DNA from: DAITAZ01 sp036824045
GTDB lineage: Bacteria > Pseudomonadota > Gammaproteobacteria > Burkholderiales > Rhodocyclaceae
DNA: 64,000 nt
Assembly (NCBI GenBank): GCA_036824045.1
Contig: DAITAZ010000012.1
Span: forward strand, 23,786-87,785
Reading direction: 5' to 3'
Below the pieces are notes generated by a model, which made no database searches, was not told where the DNA came from, and saw only the letters and a program-made list of their open reading frames with translations. Below are positions 54,743 to 63,904 of the stretch, in pieces (position 1 is the first letter of the stretch; each line of letters opens with the position of its first letter). The translations under genes and the position numbers were made by a program.

Positions 54743-54765
54743 GGCGCCCGCCTCACGGGGCGCCC
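54743..54765 (-). promoter_or_regulatory. Candidate attenuator hairpin upstream of trpE
   Basis: On the minus strand GGCGCCC and GGGCGCC can pair as a seven-base GC stem with an eight-base loop. A third copy, GGCGCCCC at 54791-54798, lies inside the Trp codons of the leader peptide and can pair with either. These mutually exclusive pairings are the arrangement expected of attenuation. No run of Ts follows, so the termination step is not obvious. Confidence 0.5.
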
Positions 54766-54778
54766 AAATGGACGTGAC

Positions 54779-54856
54779 TTAGCTGCGCCAGGGGCGCCAG
54801 GGCCAAGCCTCGCTACCAAGAGCAAACTGCCTCGAAACGCAGGGGTTCAGGAGCAT
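54779..54856 (-). CDS. trpL: trp operon leader peptide
   Basis: This short reading frame starts at ATG 54856, 15 bases after the gph stop, and ends at TAA 54779-54781. It encodes 25 residues, with three Trp codons within the last eight, ending WPWRPWRS. Trp is rare, so three in six codons immediately before a stop and ahead of trpE strongly suggests a ribosome-stalling leader. The ribosome site is weak (AGAG). Hairpin-forming GGCGCCC copies overlap and follow it. Confidence 0.7.
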   Translation of the reverse strand: MLLNPCVSRQFALGSEAWPWRPWRS

Positions 54857-54870
54857 CACACTCTGACTAT

Positions 54871-55590
54871 CTAATCGGTATTCAGCGACAAGGCGGAGCG
54901 GGCGCGGGCAATGGCCTCCGCCACCTCCATGAGGTTGGCAACTATAGCATCACAATCCAGCCCGCGCACATCGGCGCCCTCGTTGTAACCATAGGGCACG
55001 CACACCACCGGGCAACCGGCGGCCCGGGCCGACAGGACATCGTTGACCGAGTCCCCCACCAGCAGCGCCCGTTCCACCGCCACCCCCAGTTGTGCCGCAG
55101 CGTGGCGCACCGGCAAAGGATGGGGCTTCTTCTCCGCCAGGGTGTCGCCGCTTACCACCACGCCGAAATAGGGGCGCAGCCCCGTCAGGCTGAGCAAGGG
55201 CTCGGTGAAATCCCCCGCCTTGTTGGTGACGCACCCCATGGGCAGCCCCATTCCGGCCAATCGGGCGACGGCAGGCTCGACCTGATCGTAGAACCGGGCG
55301 CGGCGCCCGTTCTCACGGCCGTAGTGACGGCGGAACACGGGCAGAACCGCCTCCAGCTCTGCTTCATCCACTTCGGCGTCCGGGTCCAGCGAACCGGTGA
55401 GCAAACGCTTGACCAGCACCGGAATGCCTTTGCCCACGTAGCTGGCCACCGTCTCCACCGGGACGGTGGCGCGACCGATTTCCGCGAGCGTGGCGTTGGC
55501 GGCAGCCGCCAGATCAGGGATGGTGTCCAGCAAGGTGCCATCCAGATCGAACAGCACGGCCTCCACCCGCCCCCAGTCGAGCCCGGCCAT
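54871..55590 (-). CDS. gph: Phosphoglycolate phosphatase
   Basis: This HAD-family hydrolase dephosphorylates 2-phosphoglycolate. It has 239 residues, with motif I VLFDLDGTLLDT, motif II (VTNKAGDF) and motif III/IV (KKPHPLP; LLVGDSVNDVLSA). The start is taken as ATG 55590, which overlaps the rpe stop (TGATG); a TTG codon immediately before is less likely. It is the usual partner of rpe upstream of trpE. Confidence 0.95.
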   Translation of the reverse strand: MAGLDWGRVEAVLFDLDGTLLDTIPDLAAAANATLAEIGRATVPVETVASYVGKGIPVLVKRLLTGSLDPDAEVDEAELEAVLPVFRRHYGRENGRRARFYDQVEPAVARLAGMGLPMGCVTNKAGDFTEPLLSLTGLRPYFGVVVSGDTLAEKKPHPLPVRHAAAQLGVAVERALLVGDSVNDVLSARAAGCPVVCVPYGYNEGADVRGLDCDAIVANLMEVAEAIARARSALSLNTD

Positions 55591-56282
55591 CAAGCCACCT
55601 GCGCCAGTTGCTGCCGCAGAGCGGCAATCACCGAGTCGTAACGGTTCGGGTCCTCTGCCCGCCCTGCGCCGTACACCGCTGACCCGGCCACGAAGGTGTC
55701 GGCCCCGGCCCGTGCGATTTCGGCGATGTTGTCCACCTTCACGCCGCCATCGATCTCCAGCAGGATCCGGCGCCCGGTCTGCGCCTGGTGGGCGTCGATG
55801 CGGGCTCGCGCCTCCCGCAGTTTGTCCAGGGTGGCGGGGATGAACTTCTGGCCCCCGAAGCCGGGATTGACGGACATGAGCAACACCACGTCGAGCTTGT
55901 CCATGACGTAGTCCATGTAGTGCAGGGGCGTGGCCGGGTTGAACACCAGGCCAGCCTGGCAGCCTTGCTCACGGATCAGGCCCAGGGTGCGATCCACATG
56001 ATCCGAGGCTTCCGGGTGAAAGGTAATGATGTTGGCGCCGGCCTTGGCGAAATCAGGAATGATGCGATCCACCGGCTTCACCATCAGATGCACGTCGATG
56101 GGCGCGGTGGTGTGGGGCCGGATGGCCTCGCACACCAGGGGCCCGATGGTCAGGTTGGGGACGTAGTGGTTGTCCATCACGTCGAAGTGGATCCAGTCCG
56201 CCCCGGCTGCGATCACACGGGAAACTTCCGCGCCGAGGCAGGCAAAATCGGCGGAGAGCAGGCTGGGGGCAATTCGGTACAT
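55590..56282 (-). CDS. rpe: Ribulose-phosphate 3-epimerase
   Basis: This pentose phosphate pathway enzyme interconverts ribulose 5-phosphate and xylulose 5-phosphate. It has 230 residues: a TIM barrel with MYRIAPSLLSADFA, IHFDVMDNHYVPNLT, DVHLMV, VLLMSVNPGFGGQKFIP and LEIDGGV metal/catalytic motifs. It is divergent from apaG. Confidence 0.97.
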   Translation of the reverse strand: MYRIAPSLLSADFACLGAEVSRVIAAGADWIHFDVMDNHYVPNLTIGPLVCEAIRPHTTAPIDVHLMVKPVDRIIPDFAKAGANIITFHPEASDHVDRTLGLIREQGCQAGLVFNPATPLHYMDYVMDKLDVVLLMSVNPGFGGQKFIPATLDKLREARARIDAHQAQTGRRILLEIDGGVKVDNIAEIARAGADTFVAGSAVYGAGRAEDPNRYDSVIAALRQQLAQVA

Positions 56283-56445
56283 GGGAACGATCCTGGCGAG
56301 AACAATGGACGATAAATTCTACCTGCTCGTTCCCGATGCTCCCATCAGCGCTTCTTACCATTTCCCCCGCGCCGGCTGATGGCCGATCACCGAGGCGGGA
56401 GCCAACTCCTTGTCAAGACGGGGCAAATCCGTTATCAATGGCGGC

Positions 56446-56829
56446 ATGGCCGAAGCAATCAATTACGAGATCACCATCTCGTCCCGTCCCAGCTATCTCG
56501 CGGACCAATCCGAGCCGGAGGAGGACCGCTACGTCTTCTCCTACACGATCCAGATCGTGAACACCGGCACCATCGCAGCACAGCTCATCAGCCGTCACTG
56601 GGTGATCACCGACGGAGACGGTGACATTCAGGAAGTGCGGGGCTTGGGTGTTGTGGGGCAACAGCCCCTGATCCAGCCCGGCGAGCATTTCGAGTACACC
56701 AGTGGCTGCGCCCTGAGCACTCCGGTGGGCACCATGAAAGGCAGCTACCAGATGGTGGCGGAAGACGGCACGCAGTTCGAGGCGGAGATTCCCGAATTCC
56801 TGCTCGCCGTGCCCTCCTGCCTGCACTGA
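56446..56829 (+). CDS. apaG: ApaG protein (Co2+/Mg2+ efflux protein family)
   Basis: This small beta-sandwich protein has 127 residues (E. coli 125), with RYVFSYTIQIVNTG, QLISRHWVITDGDG, VRGLGVVGQQPLIQPGEHFEYTSGC and MKGSYQMV. It is implicated in metal ion tolerance. ATG 56446 gives the family N-terminus; an upstream start would add 12 residues. Confidence 0.95.
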   Translation: MAEAINYEITISSRPSYLADQSEPEEDRYVFSYTIQIVNTGTIAAQLISRHWVITDGDGDIQEVRGLGVVGQQPLIQPGEHFEYTSGCALSTPVGTMKGSYQMVAEDGTQFEAEIPEFLLAVPSCLH

Positions 56830-56847
56830 GGGGCGTTCTTCCGCCCC

Positions 56848-57447
56848 ATGTCGCTCCGTCATAGCTACACCCTTTTCGCTCCGTTTTACGACCGCCTCCT
56901 GACCCGCGCCACCGCTGGCCCCCGCCAGCGCAGTCTGGCCCGCTTGGCCACGCAACCGGCGGGCCGCGTGCTGCTCAACGGTGTCGGCACCGGGCTGGAT
57001 CTGCCCTACCTGCCGCTCCACCATCACTACCTGGGGCTGGACCTCACCCCCGCCATGCTTGCCCGCTGCCCCGCGCCCCGCGGATTGCGCTGGCAGGCGG
57101 TGCAAGGAGACGCGTGCCATCTGCCCTTCGCCGATGCCAGTTTCGACGCCGTGGTACTGCACCTCATCCTGGCGGTAGTCCCCCAGCCGGAGGCCTGCAT
57201 GGCGGAAAGCACCCGCATACTGCGCCCGGGCGGGCAGATGCTGGTGTTCGACAAATTCCTGCGACCAGGCCAGCCCGCCAGGCTGCGCCGGGCACTCTCG
57301 CCCCTGGCCGGCCAACTCGCTACGCGCCTGGACGTGGAGTTCGAGCCACTGCTCGCCGCAACCCCCGGCCTGCGCCTGCTCGAAGACCAGCCCGCGCTCG
57401 CAGGGGGCTGGTTCCGCTTGCTGCACCTGCAGCGGGCTCAGGGCTGA
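56848..57447 (+). CDS. Class I SAM-dependent methyltransferase
   Basis: This 199-residue cytosolic enzyme has a Rossmann core with the SAM-binding motif VLLNGVGTGLDLPYLP (residues 41-56). The common Glu/Asp at the start of motif I is Asn (NGVGTG). Further segments are YLGLDLTPAML, GDACHLPFADASFDAVVLHLILAV and STRILRPGGQMLVFDKF. It is similar to UbiE/phospholipid-type methyltransferases, but the substrate is unknown. apaG lies 18 bases upstream. Confidence 0.85.
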   Translation: MSLRHSYTLFAPFYDRLLTRATAGPRQRSLARLATQPAGRVLLNGVGTGLDLPYLPLHHHYLGLDLTPAMLARCPAPRGLRWQAVQGDACHLPFADASFDAVVLHLILAVVPQPEACMAESTRILRPGGQMLVFDKFLRPGQPARLRRALSPLAGQLATRLDVEFEPLLAATPGLRLLEDQPALAGGWFRLLHLQRAQG

Positions 57448-57472
57448 TCCTCGCTGGCTTGGCCGGCCAGGA

Positions 57473-57501
57473 TTGACGCCAATCGGTCGATTGACTAAAT
57501 T
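57473..57501 (+). promoter_or_regulatory. Promoter of the tetR-RND operon
   Basis: TTGACG (57473-57478) and TAAATT (57496-57501) are separated by 17 bases. The start would be near 57508. A palindromic operator lies between the boxes and a second one covers the start. Confidence 0.55.
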
Positions 57502-57518
57502 AAGTCAATCGACCGATT
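57481..57518. promoter_or_regulatory. Paired TetR-type operators upstream of the RND operon
   Basis: A perfect 16-base inverted repeat (57481-57496 and 57503-57518) has a six-base centre. Each arm contains its own palindrome AATCG-NN-CGATT, at 57481-57492 and 57507-57518, with centres 26 bases apart. The first lies between the -35 and -10 boxes and the second just after them. This suits two TetR dimers blocking the promoter, probably for self-repression. Confidence 0.7.
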
Positions 57519-57531
57519 CCTCTGCGCCTTC

Positions 57532-58221
57532 ATGACCCCTTCCGCCCACATCCCGTCGCGCTCGGACGGCGCCCAGGCACGGCAGAAGCTGCTGACCGCC
57601 GCCCTCCGGCTGTTCGCCGATAAGGGGTACCGGGACACTTCCACCCGGGAAATTGCCGAAGCTGCCAGCGTCAACCTAAGCGCCATCAGCTATTACTTTG
57701 GCGACAAATCCAGTCTCTATCAGGCGGCCATGCACGAGCCCTTGTGCGACAAGTCCATGGAACTGGACCCTGCCAGTTGTCTCCCTGACCCGGCCGGCAG
57801 TGGCCTTTCCTGCGCAGAATCGTTCCAGGCATTCTTCAGCAATTTCCTTCAGCCGCTACAGCTTGGTGAAACCGTGCGGTTGGTCATGCGCCTGCATTTT
57901 CGTGAACTGGTGGAGCCGAGCGGTGCGCTGCCCCATCCCCCGGGGGAGGAAATGCGGCCGCTGTTCCAGAGGCTGCTGGCGCTGCTGTGCGGCGAACTGG
58001 GCCTGGCATCGCCGGATGCCGATGCGCACCGGCTTGCCCTGTGCATGCTCGGCCTTCCCCTGCACTTCTTCGTGGCGCAGGAGATGGTGGCCAACCTCGC
58101 CCCCGGGATCACCGACACCCCGGCTGACATCGACACGTTGGCCCGGCGAATGACCGACTACGCCCTGGGGATGCTCGACGCCGAGGCTTCCCGGCGGACC
58201 CGACAGCGGGAGGCCGGATGA
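57532..58221 (+). CDS. TetR-family regulator (CecR/DUF1956-type)
   Basis: This 229-residue protein has an N-terminal TetR HTH (LLTAALRLFADKGYRDTSTREIAEAASVNLSAISYYFGDKSSLYQAAM) and a C-terminal ligand domain with LRLVMRLHFRELVEPS-like features of the CecR group. It starts the operon with an outer-membrane factor, periplasmic adaptor and RND pump; the paired operators upstream imply self-control. The start ATG 57532 has no clear ribosome site. Its stop overlaps the next start as ATGA. Confidence 0.92.
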   Translation: MTPSAHIPSRSDGAQARQKLLTAALRLFADKGYRDTSTREIAEAASVNLSAISYYFGDKSSLYQAAMHEPLCDKSMELDPASCLPDPAGSGLSCAESFQAFFSNFLQPLQLGETVRLVMRLHFRELVEPSGALPHPPGEEMRPLFQRLLALLCGELGLASPDADAHRLALCMLGLPLHFFVAQEMVANLAPGITDTPADIDTLARRMTDYALGMLDAEASRRTRQREAG

Positions 58222-59681
58222 GAACGCTCTGCGCCGTCGCTGTCGCGCTGGCCCTTCAGGCCTGCGCCGCAATGCCCAAGGTGGGGCCCGATTATCAGCC
58301 CCCCCAGCTTGCCTTGCCCGAGACCTGGCAGGCACCCGCCTCCCGCCTCCCCCACGGGGGAGGGGTGACTGAACTCAAACAGTGGTGGGCCCGGTGGGAA
58401 GACCCGGCCATGCTCCGGCTCATCGACGCCGCACAAGCGCACAGCCCCACTCTGCCCCTGGCCGCGGCACGCATCGCCCGCGCCCAGGCGGACGCCGTGG
58501 CGGCTGGGGCAGCCAGCCAACCCCAGGTGGACGGCAATCTGGCGGCCAAGCGGGCAGCCTTCAGCATGGGCGGTCCGCTCATCCACCAGACGACCCGCCA
58601 GGCGGGCCTCATGGCCAACTGGGAGGTAGATCTGTTCGGAGGCTTGGCCCGGGGGCAGGAGGCCGCCCAGGCAAGCCTGGAGGCGGCCTCTGCCCGCTGG
58701 CACGAGGCCCGGGTATCCCTCGCCGCCGAAACCGCCCATGCCTACCTGCAACTCCGCCTGCTGGAGCGGCGGCTGGCACAGGCCGAAGCCGATGCCCGCT
58801 CCCGCCTGGAAACCGCCCGCGTCACCCGTACCCTGGGGGAGGCGGGCCTGCAGGCGCCCGCGCAAGTCGCCCAGGCCGAAGCCAGCGCGGCCGAGGCACG
58901 CAGCATCCTGCTGGAGACCCGCGCCCAGCGGGAGATGCAGATCAAGGCCCTGGTGGCGCTGACCGGCATGGAGGAAGGCAGCCTGCGTTCGCTCCTGGCC
59001 GAAGGCAGCGGCCGATTCCCCGCTGCGGCGCAGTTCGGGATTGAGGCGATTCCCGCCCGGGTCCTGGCGCAGCGACCGGATCTGGCTGCCGCCGAGCGCG
59101 ATCTGGCCGCCGCCAGCGCCGCCATCGGCCAAGCGGAAGCGGCCCGCTATCCGCGCCTGCAACTGGCGGGAAGCATCACGCCCTTGCGGCTGACCACCGA
59201 CGGCACACCGCTGCGCGCCACCACCTGGTCCATCGGCCCCAGCCTCACCCTGCCCCTGCTCGACGGGGGGCGGGCGCGTGCCAATGCGGATGCCGCGCGG
59301 GCCCAGTACGCCGCCGCCGAGGCCACTTACCGACAGAAAGCGCGGGATGCGGTCCGCGAGGTGGAACAAGCCCTCATCCGCCTGAGCGCCGCGTCCGACC
59401 GGGAATCCGCCGTCCGCATGGCTGCCGATCGCTACCAGCGCAGCTTTACAGCCACCGAAACCCGCCACCGTGCCGGGCTGGCCAGCCTGCTGGAACTGGA
59501 AGACAGCCGTCGCGTCTGGGTGGGGGCTGACCTCACCCTCGCCGCCTGGCAGCAGGAGGAAGTGGCCGCCTGGATCGCGCTCTACCGGGCCGTGGGCGGC
59601 GGCTGGGAAGCTCCCCCCGACGGCCCCGCATACAGCACCCACCAACCCGCATCTCAACCCCTCCCAACCAGCACGCCATGA
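58218..59681 (+). CDS. RND efflux outer-membrane factor (NodT/OprM family lipoprotein)
   Basis: This 487-residue outer-membrane channel has a lipoprotein signal with lipobox ALQAC (C16), followed by MPKVGPDYQPPQLALPETW, typical of OprM-type proteins. Two repeats of coiled-coil and beta-strand segments follow. IPARVLAQRPDLAAAERDLAAASAAIGQAEAARYPRLQL is the signature of the second half. It overlaps the tetR stop as ATGA and the adaptor start as ATGA. Confidence 0.94.
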   Translation: MRTLCAVAVALALQACAAMPKVGPDYQPPQLALPETWQAPASRLPHGGGVTELKQWWARWEDPAMLRLIDAAQAHSPTLPLAAARIARAQADAVAAGAASQPQVDGNLAAKRAAFSMGGPLIHQTTRQAGLMANWEVDLFGGLARGQEAAQASLEAASARWHEARVSLAAETAHAYLQLRLLERRLAQAEADARSRLETARVTRTLGEAGLQAPAQVAQAEASAAEARSILLETRAQREMQIKALVALTGMEEGSLRSLLAEGSGRFPAAAQFGIEAIPARVLAQRPDLAAAERDLAAASAAIGQAEAARYPRLQLAGSITPLRLTTDGTPLRATTWSIGPSLTLPLLDGGRARANADAARAQYAAAEATYRQKARDAVREVEQALIRLSAASDRESAVRMAADRYQRSFTATETRHRAGLASLLELEDSRRVWVGADLTLAAWQQEEVAAWIALYRAVGGGWEAPPDGPAYSTHQPASQPLPTSTP

Positions 59682-60802
59682 CTGCCCGCTACAAGATCCT
59701 GATTGCCCTTGCCCTCGCCGGTCTTGCAGCGGCCGGGTTGTGGGCCGCAAAGAATCCCGGCGATGAGGCGCCTTCCAGCCCGATCGCCCCGGCCAAGCCG
59801 GCCCTGAGCGTGACGGTCGTGCAGCCCCGCGTCGAGCCCCTGGCCCGCCGCCTGACCGCGCAAGGCAATGTGGCCGCCTGGCAGGAAGCCAGCATCGGCG
59901 CCGAAGCAGGCGGGCTGCGCCTGATCCGGGTCGTCGCCCAGGTAGGGGACAAGGTCAAACAAGGCCAGGTGCTGGCGGAGTTTGCCGCCGAAACGCCGCG
60001 TGCCGAAGCAGCACAAGCCCGCGCCACCCTGGCGGAAGCCGAAGCGGCCTGGAAAGAGGCGGCCGACAACGCCACCCGCGCCCGCAGCATTGAAGGCAGC
60101 GGCGCCCTCAGCCCCCAGCAGTTGGCCCAGTACCTCACCGCCGAGCACACCACCCGCGCGCGGCTGGAAGCCGCCCGCGCCGGTCTGGCGGCGGCCGAAT
60201 TACGGGTCCGGCACACCCAGGTCCGCGCCAGCGATGACGGCGTGATCTCCTATCGCGCCCCTGCGGCCACCCTGGGCGCGGTAGTGCCCCAGGGGCAGGA
60301 GATGTTCCGCCTGATCCGCCAGCACCGGCTGGAGTGGCGGGCGGAGGTTGCGGCAGGAGAACTCCCGCTCGTCCGTGCCGGGCAGCCCGTGCAGGTGGTC
60401 GGCCCGGACGGCTCGCGGGTGGAGGCACGGGTGCGGATGGTCGCCCCCACCGTGGATCCCCAGACCCGCAACGCCCTGGTGTACGTGGACCTCCCCCCCG
60501 CCGCGGGCGGACTCAAGGCCGGCATGTACGCCAAGGGCGCATTCGAACTGGGCGCCACGGCAGCGCTCACCCTGCCCCGCCAGGCCGTGGTGACCCGGGA
60601 TGGCTACAGCTATGTCTTTCACATCGGGGCCGGTGGCCGTGTGGTCCAGACCAAGATCACACCGGGCCGACAGAGCCAGGACCGGGTGGAGATCCTCGCC
60701 GGTTTGGCCGCCGATGCGCAGGTGGTGGGAACCGGCGCCGGTTTCCTCAACGACGGGGATCTGGTGCAGGTGGTGCAGGCGGCTGTGGGCCCGGCCCGGT
60801 AA
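59678..60802 (+). CDS. RND efflux periplasmic adaptor subunit
   Basis: This membrane fusion protein of 374 residues has an N-terminal anchor (residues 7-25), a lipoyl-like/barrel-sandwich domain (IGAEAGGLRLIRVVAQVGDKVKQGQVLAEF), a coiled coil (about 105-170), and a beta-barrel and membrane-proximal domain (GLKAGMYAKGAFELG; LTLPRQAVVTRDGYSYVF). It couples the pump to the outer-membrane factor. The start overlaps the previous stop as ATGA. Confidence 0.94.
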   Translation: MTARYKILIALALAGLAAAGLWAAKNPGDEAPSSPIAPAKPALSVTVVQPRVEPLARRLTAQGNVAAWQEASIGAEAGGLRLIRVVAQVGDKVKQGQVLAEFAAETPRAEAAQARATLAEAEAAWKEAADNATRARSIEGSGALSPQQLAQYLTAEHTTRARLEAARAGLAAAELRVRHTQVRASDDGVISYRAPAATLGAVVPQGQEMFRLIRQHRLEWRAEVAAGELPLVRAGQPVQVVGPDGSRVEARVRMVAPTVDPQTRNALVYVDLPPAAGGLKAGMYAKGAFELGATAALTLPRQAVVTRDGYSYVFHIGAGGRVVQTKITPGRQSQDRVEILAGLAADAQVVGTGAGFLNDGDLVQVVQAAVGPAR

Positions 60803-60812
60803 GGCGACACGC

Positions 60813-63800
60813 ATGAATTTCTCCGCCCTTTCCATCCGCCATCCGATCCCGGCGGTACTGCTCTTCGTGCTCCTCACCCTGGCCGGGCTGATCGGCTTTC
60901 GCGCCAGCGGCGTACAAGACTTCCCGGACATCCAGTTGCCGGTGGTGACGGTCAACGCCAGCCTGCCCGGTGCGGCACCCGGCACGCTGGAAACGGAAGT
61001 GGCACGCAAGCTGGAGAACAGCATTGCCACCCTGCCCCAGATCAAGAAGCTCTACACCTTCATCCTCGACGGCGAGGTGAACATCAGCATCGAGTTCGAG
61101 CTGGAGAAGGACGCCAACGAGGCCGAGACCGAGGTACGCGCCGCGGTGAGCCGCGTCCGTTCCGACCTGCCCGGGGATGTGCGCGAGCCGGTGGTGGCCA
61201 AGATTTCTACCGCCGGACGGGCGCTGGCCGCCTACGCGCTGTCGTCCGATACCCTCGACGAAGAGGCTCTGAGCTGGCTGGTGGACGACAAGGTGGCCAA
61301 GCGCCTGCTGGCGGTCAAAGGCGTTGGCGCCGTCAAACGCATGGGCGGCGTCAGCCGCGAAGTGCGGGTGGAACTGGCGGCCGAGCGCATGGCGGCTCTC
61401 GGGGTAAGCGCGGCGGACGTTTCGCGGCAACTGAAACGGGCCCAGATGGAAGCACCGGGCGGGCGGGGCGACGTGGGCGGGGGCGAACAGTCCGTGCGCA
61501 CCATCGCCACGGTGGGTTCGGCAGCGGCCCTCGCGGACCTGGAGATTCCCCTGGCCGACGGCCGTCACGTGCGGCTGGGCAGCATCGCCCGGGTGACGGA
61601 CACCATGGCCGAGCGACGCGCCATGGCCTTGCTCAACGGCAAGCCGGTGGTGGCATTCGAGGTTTTTCGCAGCCGCGGGGCAAGCGAGATCACGGTGAGC
61701 CGGGGCGTCCACCAGGCGATGGACGAACTGCGCGCCGCCAACCCCGGGGTGCGCTTCGAGGTGGCCTACGACAACGTCCCGCCGGTGGAGGAGAATTTCG
61801 AAGGCTCCATGCACCTGCTCTACGAAGGCGCGCTGCTGGCGGTGCTGGTGGTGTGGTTTTTCCTGAGGGACTGGCGGGCAACCCTGGTGGCGGCGGTGGC
61901 ACTGCCGCTGTCGGTGATTCCCACCTTCCTGGGCATGTACTGGTTCGGCTTCAGCCTGAACACGGTGACCCTGCTCTCCCTGGCCCTGGTGGTAGGCATC
62001 CTGGTGGACGACGCGATCGTCGAGATCGAGAACATCGCGCGCCACCTCAACATGGGCAAGCGTCCCTTCGAGGCCGCGCTGGAAGCCGCCGACGAAATCG
62101 GCATGGCGGTGATCGCCACCACCTTCGCGCTGGTGGCGGTGTTCCTGCCCACCGCATTCATGGCCGGCATCCCGGGCAAGTTCTTCAAGCAGTTCGGATG
62201 GACCGCCGTGCTGGCGATTCTGGCCTCGCTGGTGGTCGCACGCCTGATCACACCGATGATGTCCGCCTACATGCTGAAGCCGGTGCCCCACCCCAGGGTG
62301 GAGGAGGGACGGCTGATGCGGGCCTACGTGGGCGCCATGCGCTGGTGCCTGCGCCACCGGCTGCTCACCCTGCTGGGGGCGAGCGCCTTCTTCGTCGGCT
62401 CGCTGATGCTGATTCCCCTGTTGCCCACCGGCTTCGTTCCGCCAGCGGACCGGGCGCAAACCCAGGTCAGCATCGAACTGCCGCCTGGCAGCACCCTGCG
62501 TGAAACCTGGGAGGCGGCGGAAACCGTGCGCAGCCGGCTGACGGAAATCGGCGACGTGAAAAGCGTGTTCAGCTCCGTGGGCGGTGGCACCAGTGGCGAT
62601 GGCTGGAACCCGGGCGTGGCGGCGGAAGCCCGGCGGGCAGCGCTGACCCTGGTGCTGGCCCATCGCACCGAGCGCGCGCGCCGGCAACAGGGCGTGGAAA
62701 CGGAAATCCGCCAGAAGCTGGCGGACATACCCGGCGTGCGCCTGACGGTGGGACCGGCGGACACCGGGGTCAAGATGATCCTGGTGCTCAAGAGCGATGA
62801 GCCCGAAGCCCTGGCCCTGGCCGCGCGGGCCGCGGAGCGGGATTTGCGCACCCTGCAGGGAATCGGCAACGTCAGTTCCAGCGCCAGCCTGGTGAGGCCG
62901 GAAGTGATCGTGCGGCCGGATTTCGCCCGCGCAGCAGACCTGGGCGTCACGGCGGATGCCATTGGCGACACGATCCGCGTGGCCACGGCCGGAGATTACG
63001 AAGTGGGCCTGCCCAAGCTCAATCTGCCCCGCCGACAAGTACCGATCCGGGTGCGCCTGGGCGACGACGTGCGGGCAGACCTGGAAGCCATCAGCCGATT
63101 GACGGTGCCCGGGCGCAACGGCCCGGTACGGCTGGCCCATGTGGCGGAGATTGCGGTGGAAAGCGGCCCGGCGCAGGTCAACCGGCTGGACCGCAGCCGC
63201 AACGTCATGCTGGAAGTGGAGCTGGGGGAGCGGGAGCTGGGCGCCGTCTACGCCGAGGCCATGGAACTGCCCGCCCTGAGGAGCCTGCCCCCGGGCGTAC
63301 GGCTGGCGGATTCGGGCGACGCGGAGATGATGCAGGAACTGTTCGGCAGCTTCGGGCTGGCCATGGGCATTGGCGTGCTCTGCATCTATATGGTGCTGGT
63401 ACTGCTGTTCCAGAGCTTTACCCAGCCGGTGACCATACTGGCCGCGCTGCCGCTTTCCATCGGGGGCGCTTTCGTCGCCCTGCTCGTCACCCGCAGCAGC
63501 TTTTCCATGCCCTCGCTGATCGGCCTGCTGATGCTCATGGGAATCGTGACCAAGAACTCCATTCTGCTGGTGGAGTACGCCATCGAAGCCCGCCGCGGCC
63601 GCAACGACAGCGGCGAACCCATGGGCCGCTTTGAAGCCCTGGTGGACGCCTGCCGCAAACGGGCCCGGCCCATCGTGATGACCTCCCTGGCCATGGGCGC
63701 GGGGATGCTGCCCATCGCCATGGGCCTGGGAGCGGACCCAAGCTTTCGCGCCCCCATGGCCACTGCGGTGATCGGAGGCCTGATCACCTCCACCCTGCTC

Positions 63801-63899
63801 AGCCTGCTGGTGGTTCCGGCGGTCTATACCTACGTGGATGACTTCGAAGTGTGGGGGCGCAAGCTGGCCCGCCGAAATGCGAAACCCGGAGAGGCTTGA
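60813..63899 (+). CDS. RND efflux inner-membrane transporter
   Basis: This is the proton-driven pump of the tripartite system, 1028 residues. It has 12 membrane segments and two large periplasmic loops. The proton relay in TM4 is VGILVDDAIVEIENI, with D399 and D400. A second half repeats the fold, with VYAEAMELPALRSLPPGVRLADSGDAEMMQELFGS and a TM10-12 region. It lies ten bases after the adaptor. The substrate is unknown and the sequence does not separate drug from metal or solvent efflux. Confidence 0.94.
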   Translation: MNFSALSIRHPIPAVLLFVLLTLAGLIGFRASGVQDFPDIQLPVVTVNASLPGAAPGTLETEVARKLENSIATLPQIKKLYTFILDGEVNISIEFELEKDANEAETEVRAAVSRVRSDLPGDVREPVVAKISTAGRALAAYALSSDTLDEEALSWLVDDKVAKRLLAVKGVGAVKRMGGVSREVRVELAAERMAALGVSAADVSRQLKRAQMEAPGGRGDVGGGEQSVRTIATVGSAAALADLEIPLADGRHVRLGSIARVTDTMAERRAMALLNGKPVVAFEVFRSRGASEITVSRGVHQAMDELRAANPGVRFEVAYDNVPPVEENFEGSMHLLYEGALLAVLVVWFFLRDWRATLVAAVALPLSVIPTFLGMYWFGFSLNTVTLLSLALVVGILVDDAIVEIENIARHLNMGKRPFEAALEAADEIGMAVIATTFALVAVFLPTAFMAGIPGKFFKQFGWTAVLAILASLVVARLITPMMSAYMLKPVPHPRVEEGRLMRAYVGAMRWCLRHRLLTLLGASAFFVGSLMLIPLLPTGFVPPADRAQTQVSIELPPGSTLRETWEAAETVRSRLTEIGDVKSVFSSVGGGTSGDGWNPGVAAEARRAALTLVLAHRTERARRQQGVETEIRQKLADIPGVRLTVGPADTGVKMILVLKSDEPEALALAARAAERDLRTLQGIGNVSSSASLVRPEVIVRPDFARAADLGVTADAIGDTIRVATAGDYEVGLPKLNLPRRQVPIRVRLGDDVRADLEAISRLTVPGRNGPVRLAHVAEIAVESGPAQVNRLDRSRNVMLEVELGERELGAVYAEAMELPALRSLPPGVRLADSGDAEMMQELFGSFGLAMGIGVLCIYMVLVLLFQSFTQPVTILAALPLSIGGAFVALLVTRSSFSMPSLIGLLMLMGIVTKNSILLVEYAIEARRGRNDSGEPMGRFEALVDACRKRARPIVMTSLAMGAGMLPIAMGLGADPSFRAPMATAVIGGLITSTLLSLLVVPAVYTYVDDFEVWGRKLARRNAKPGEA

Positions 63900-63904
63900 G
63901 GAAC

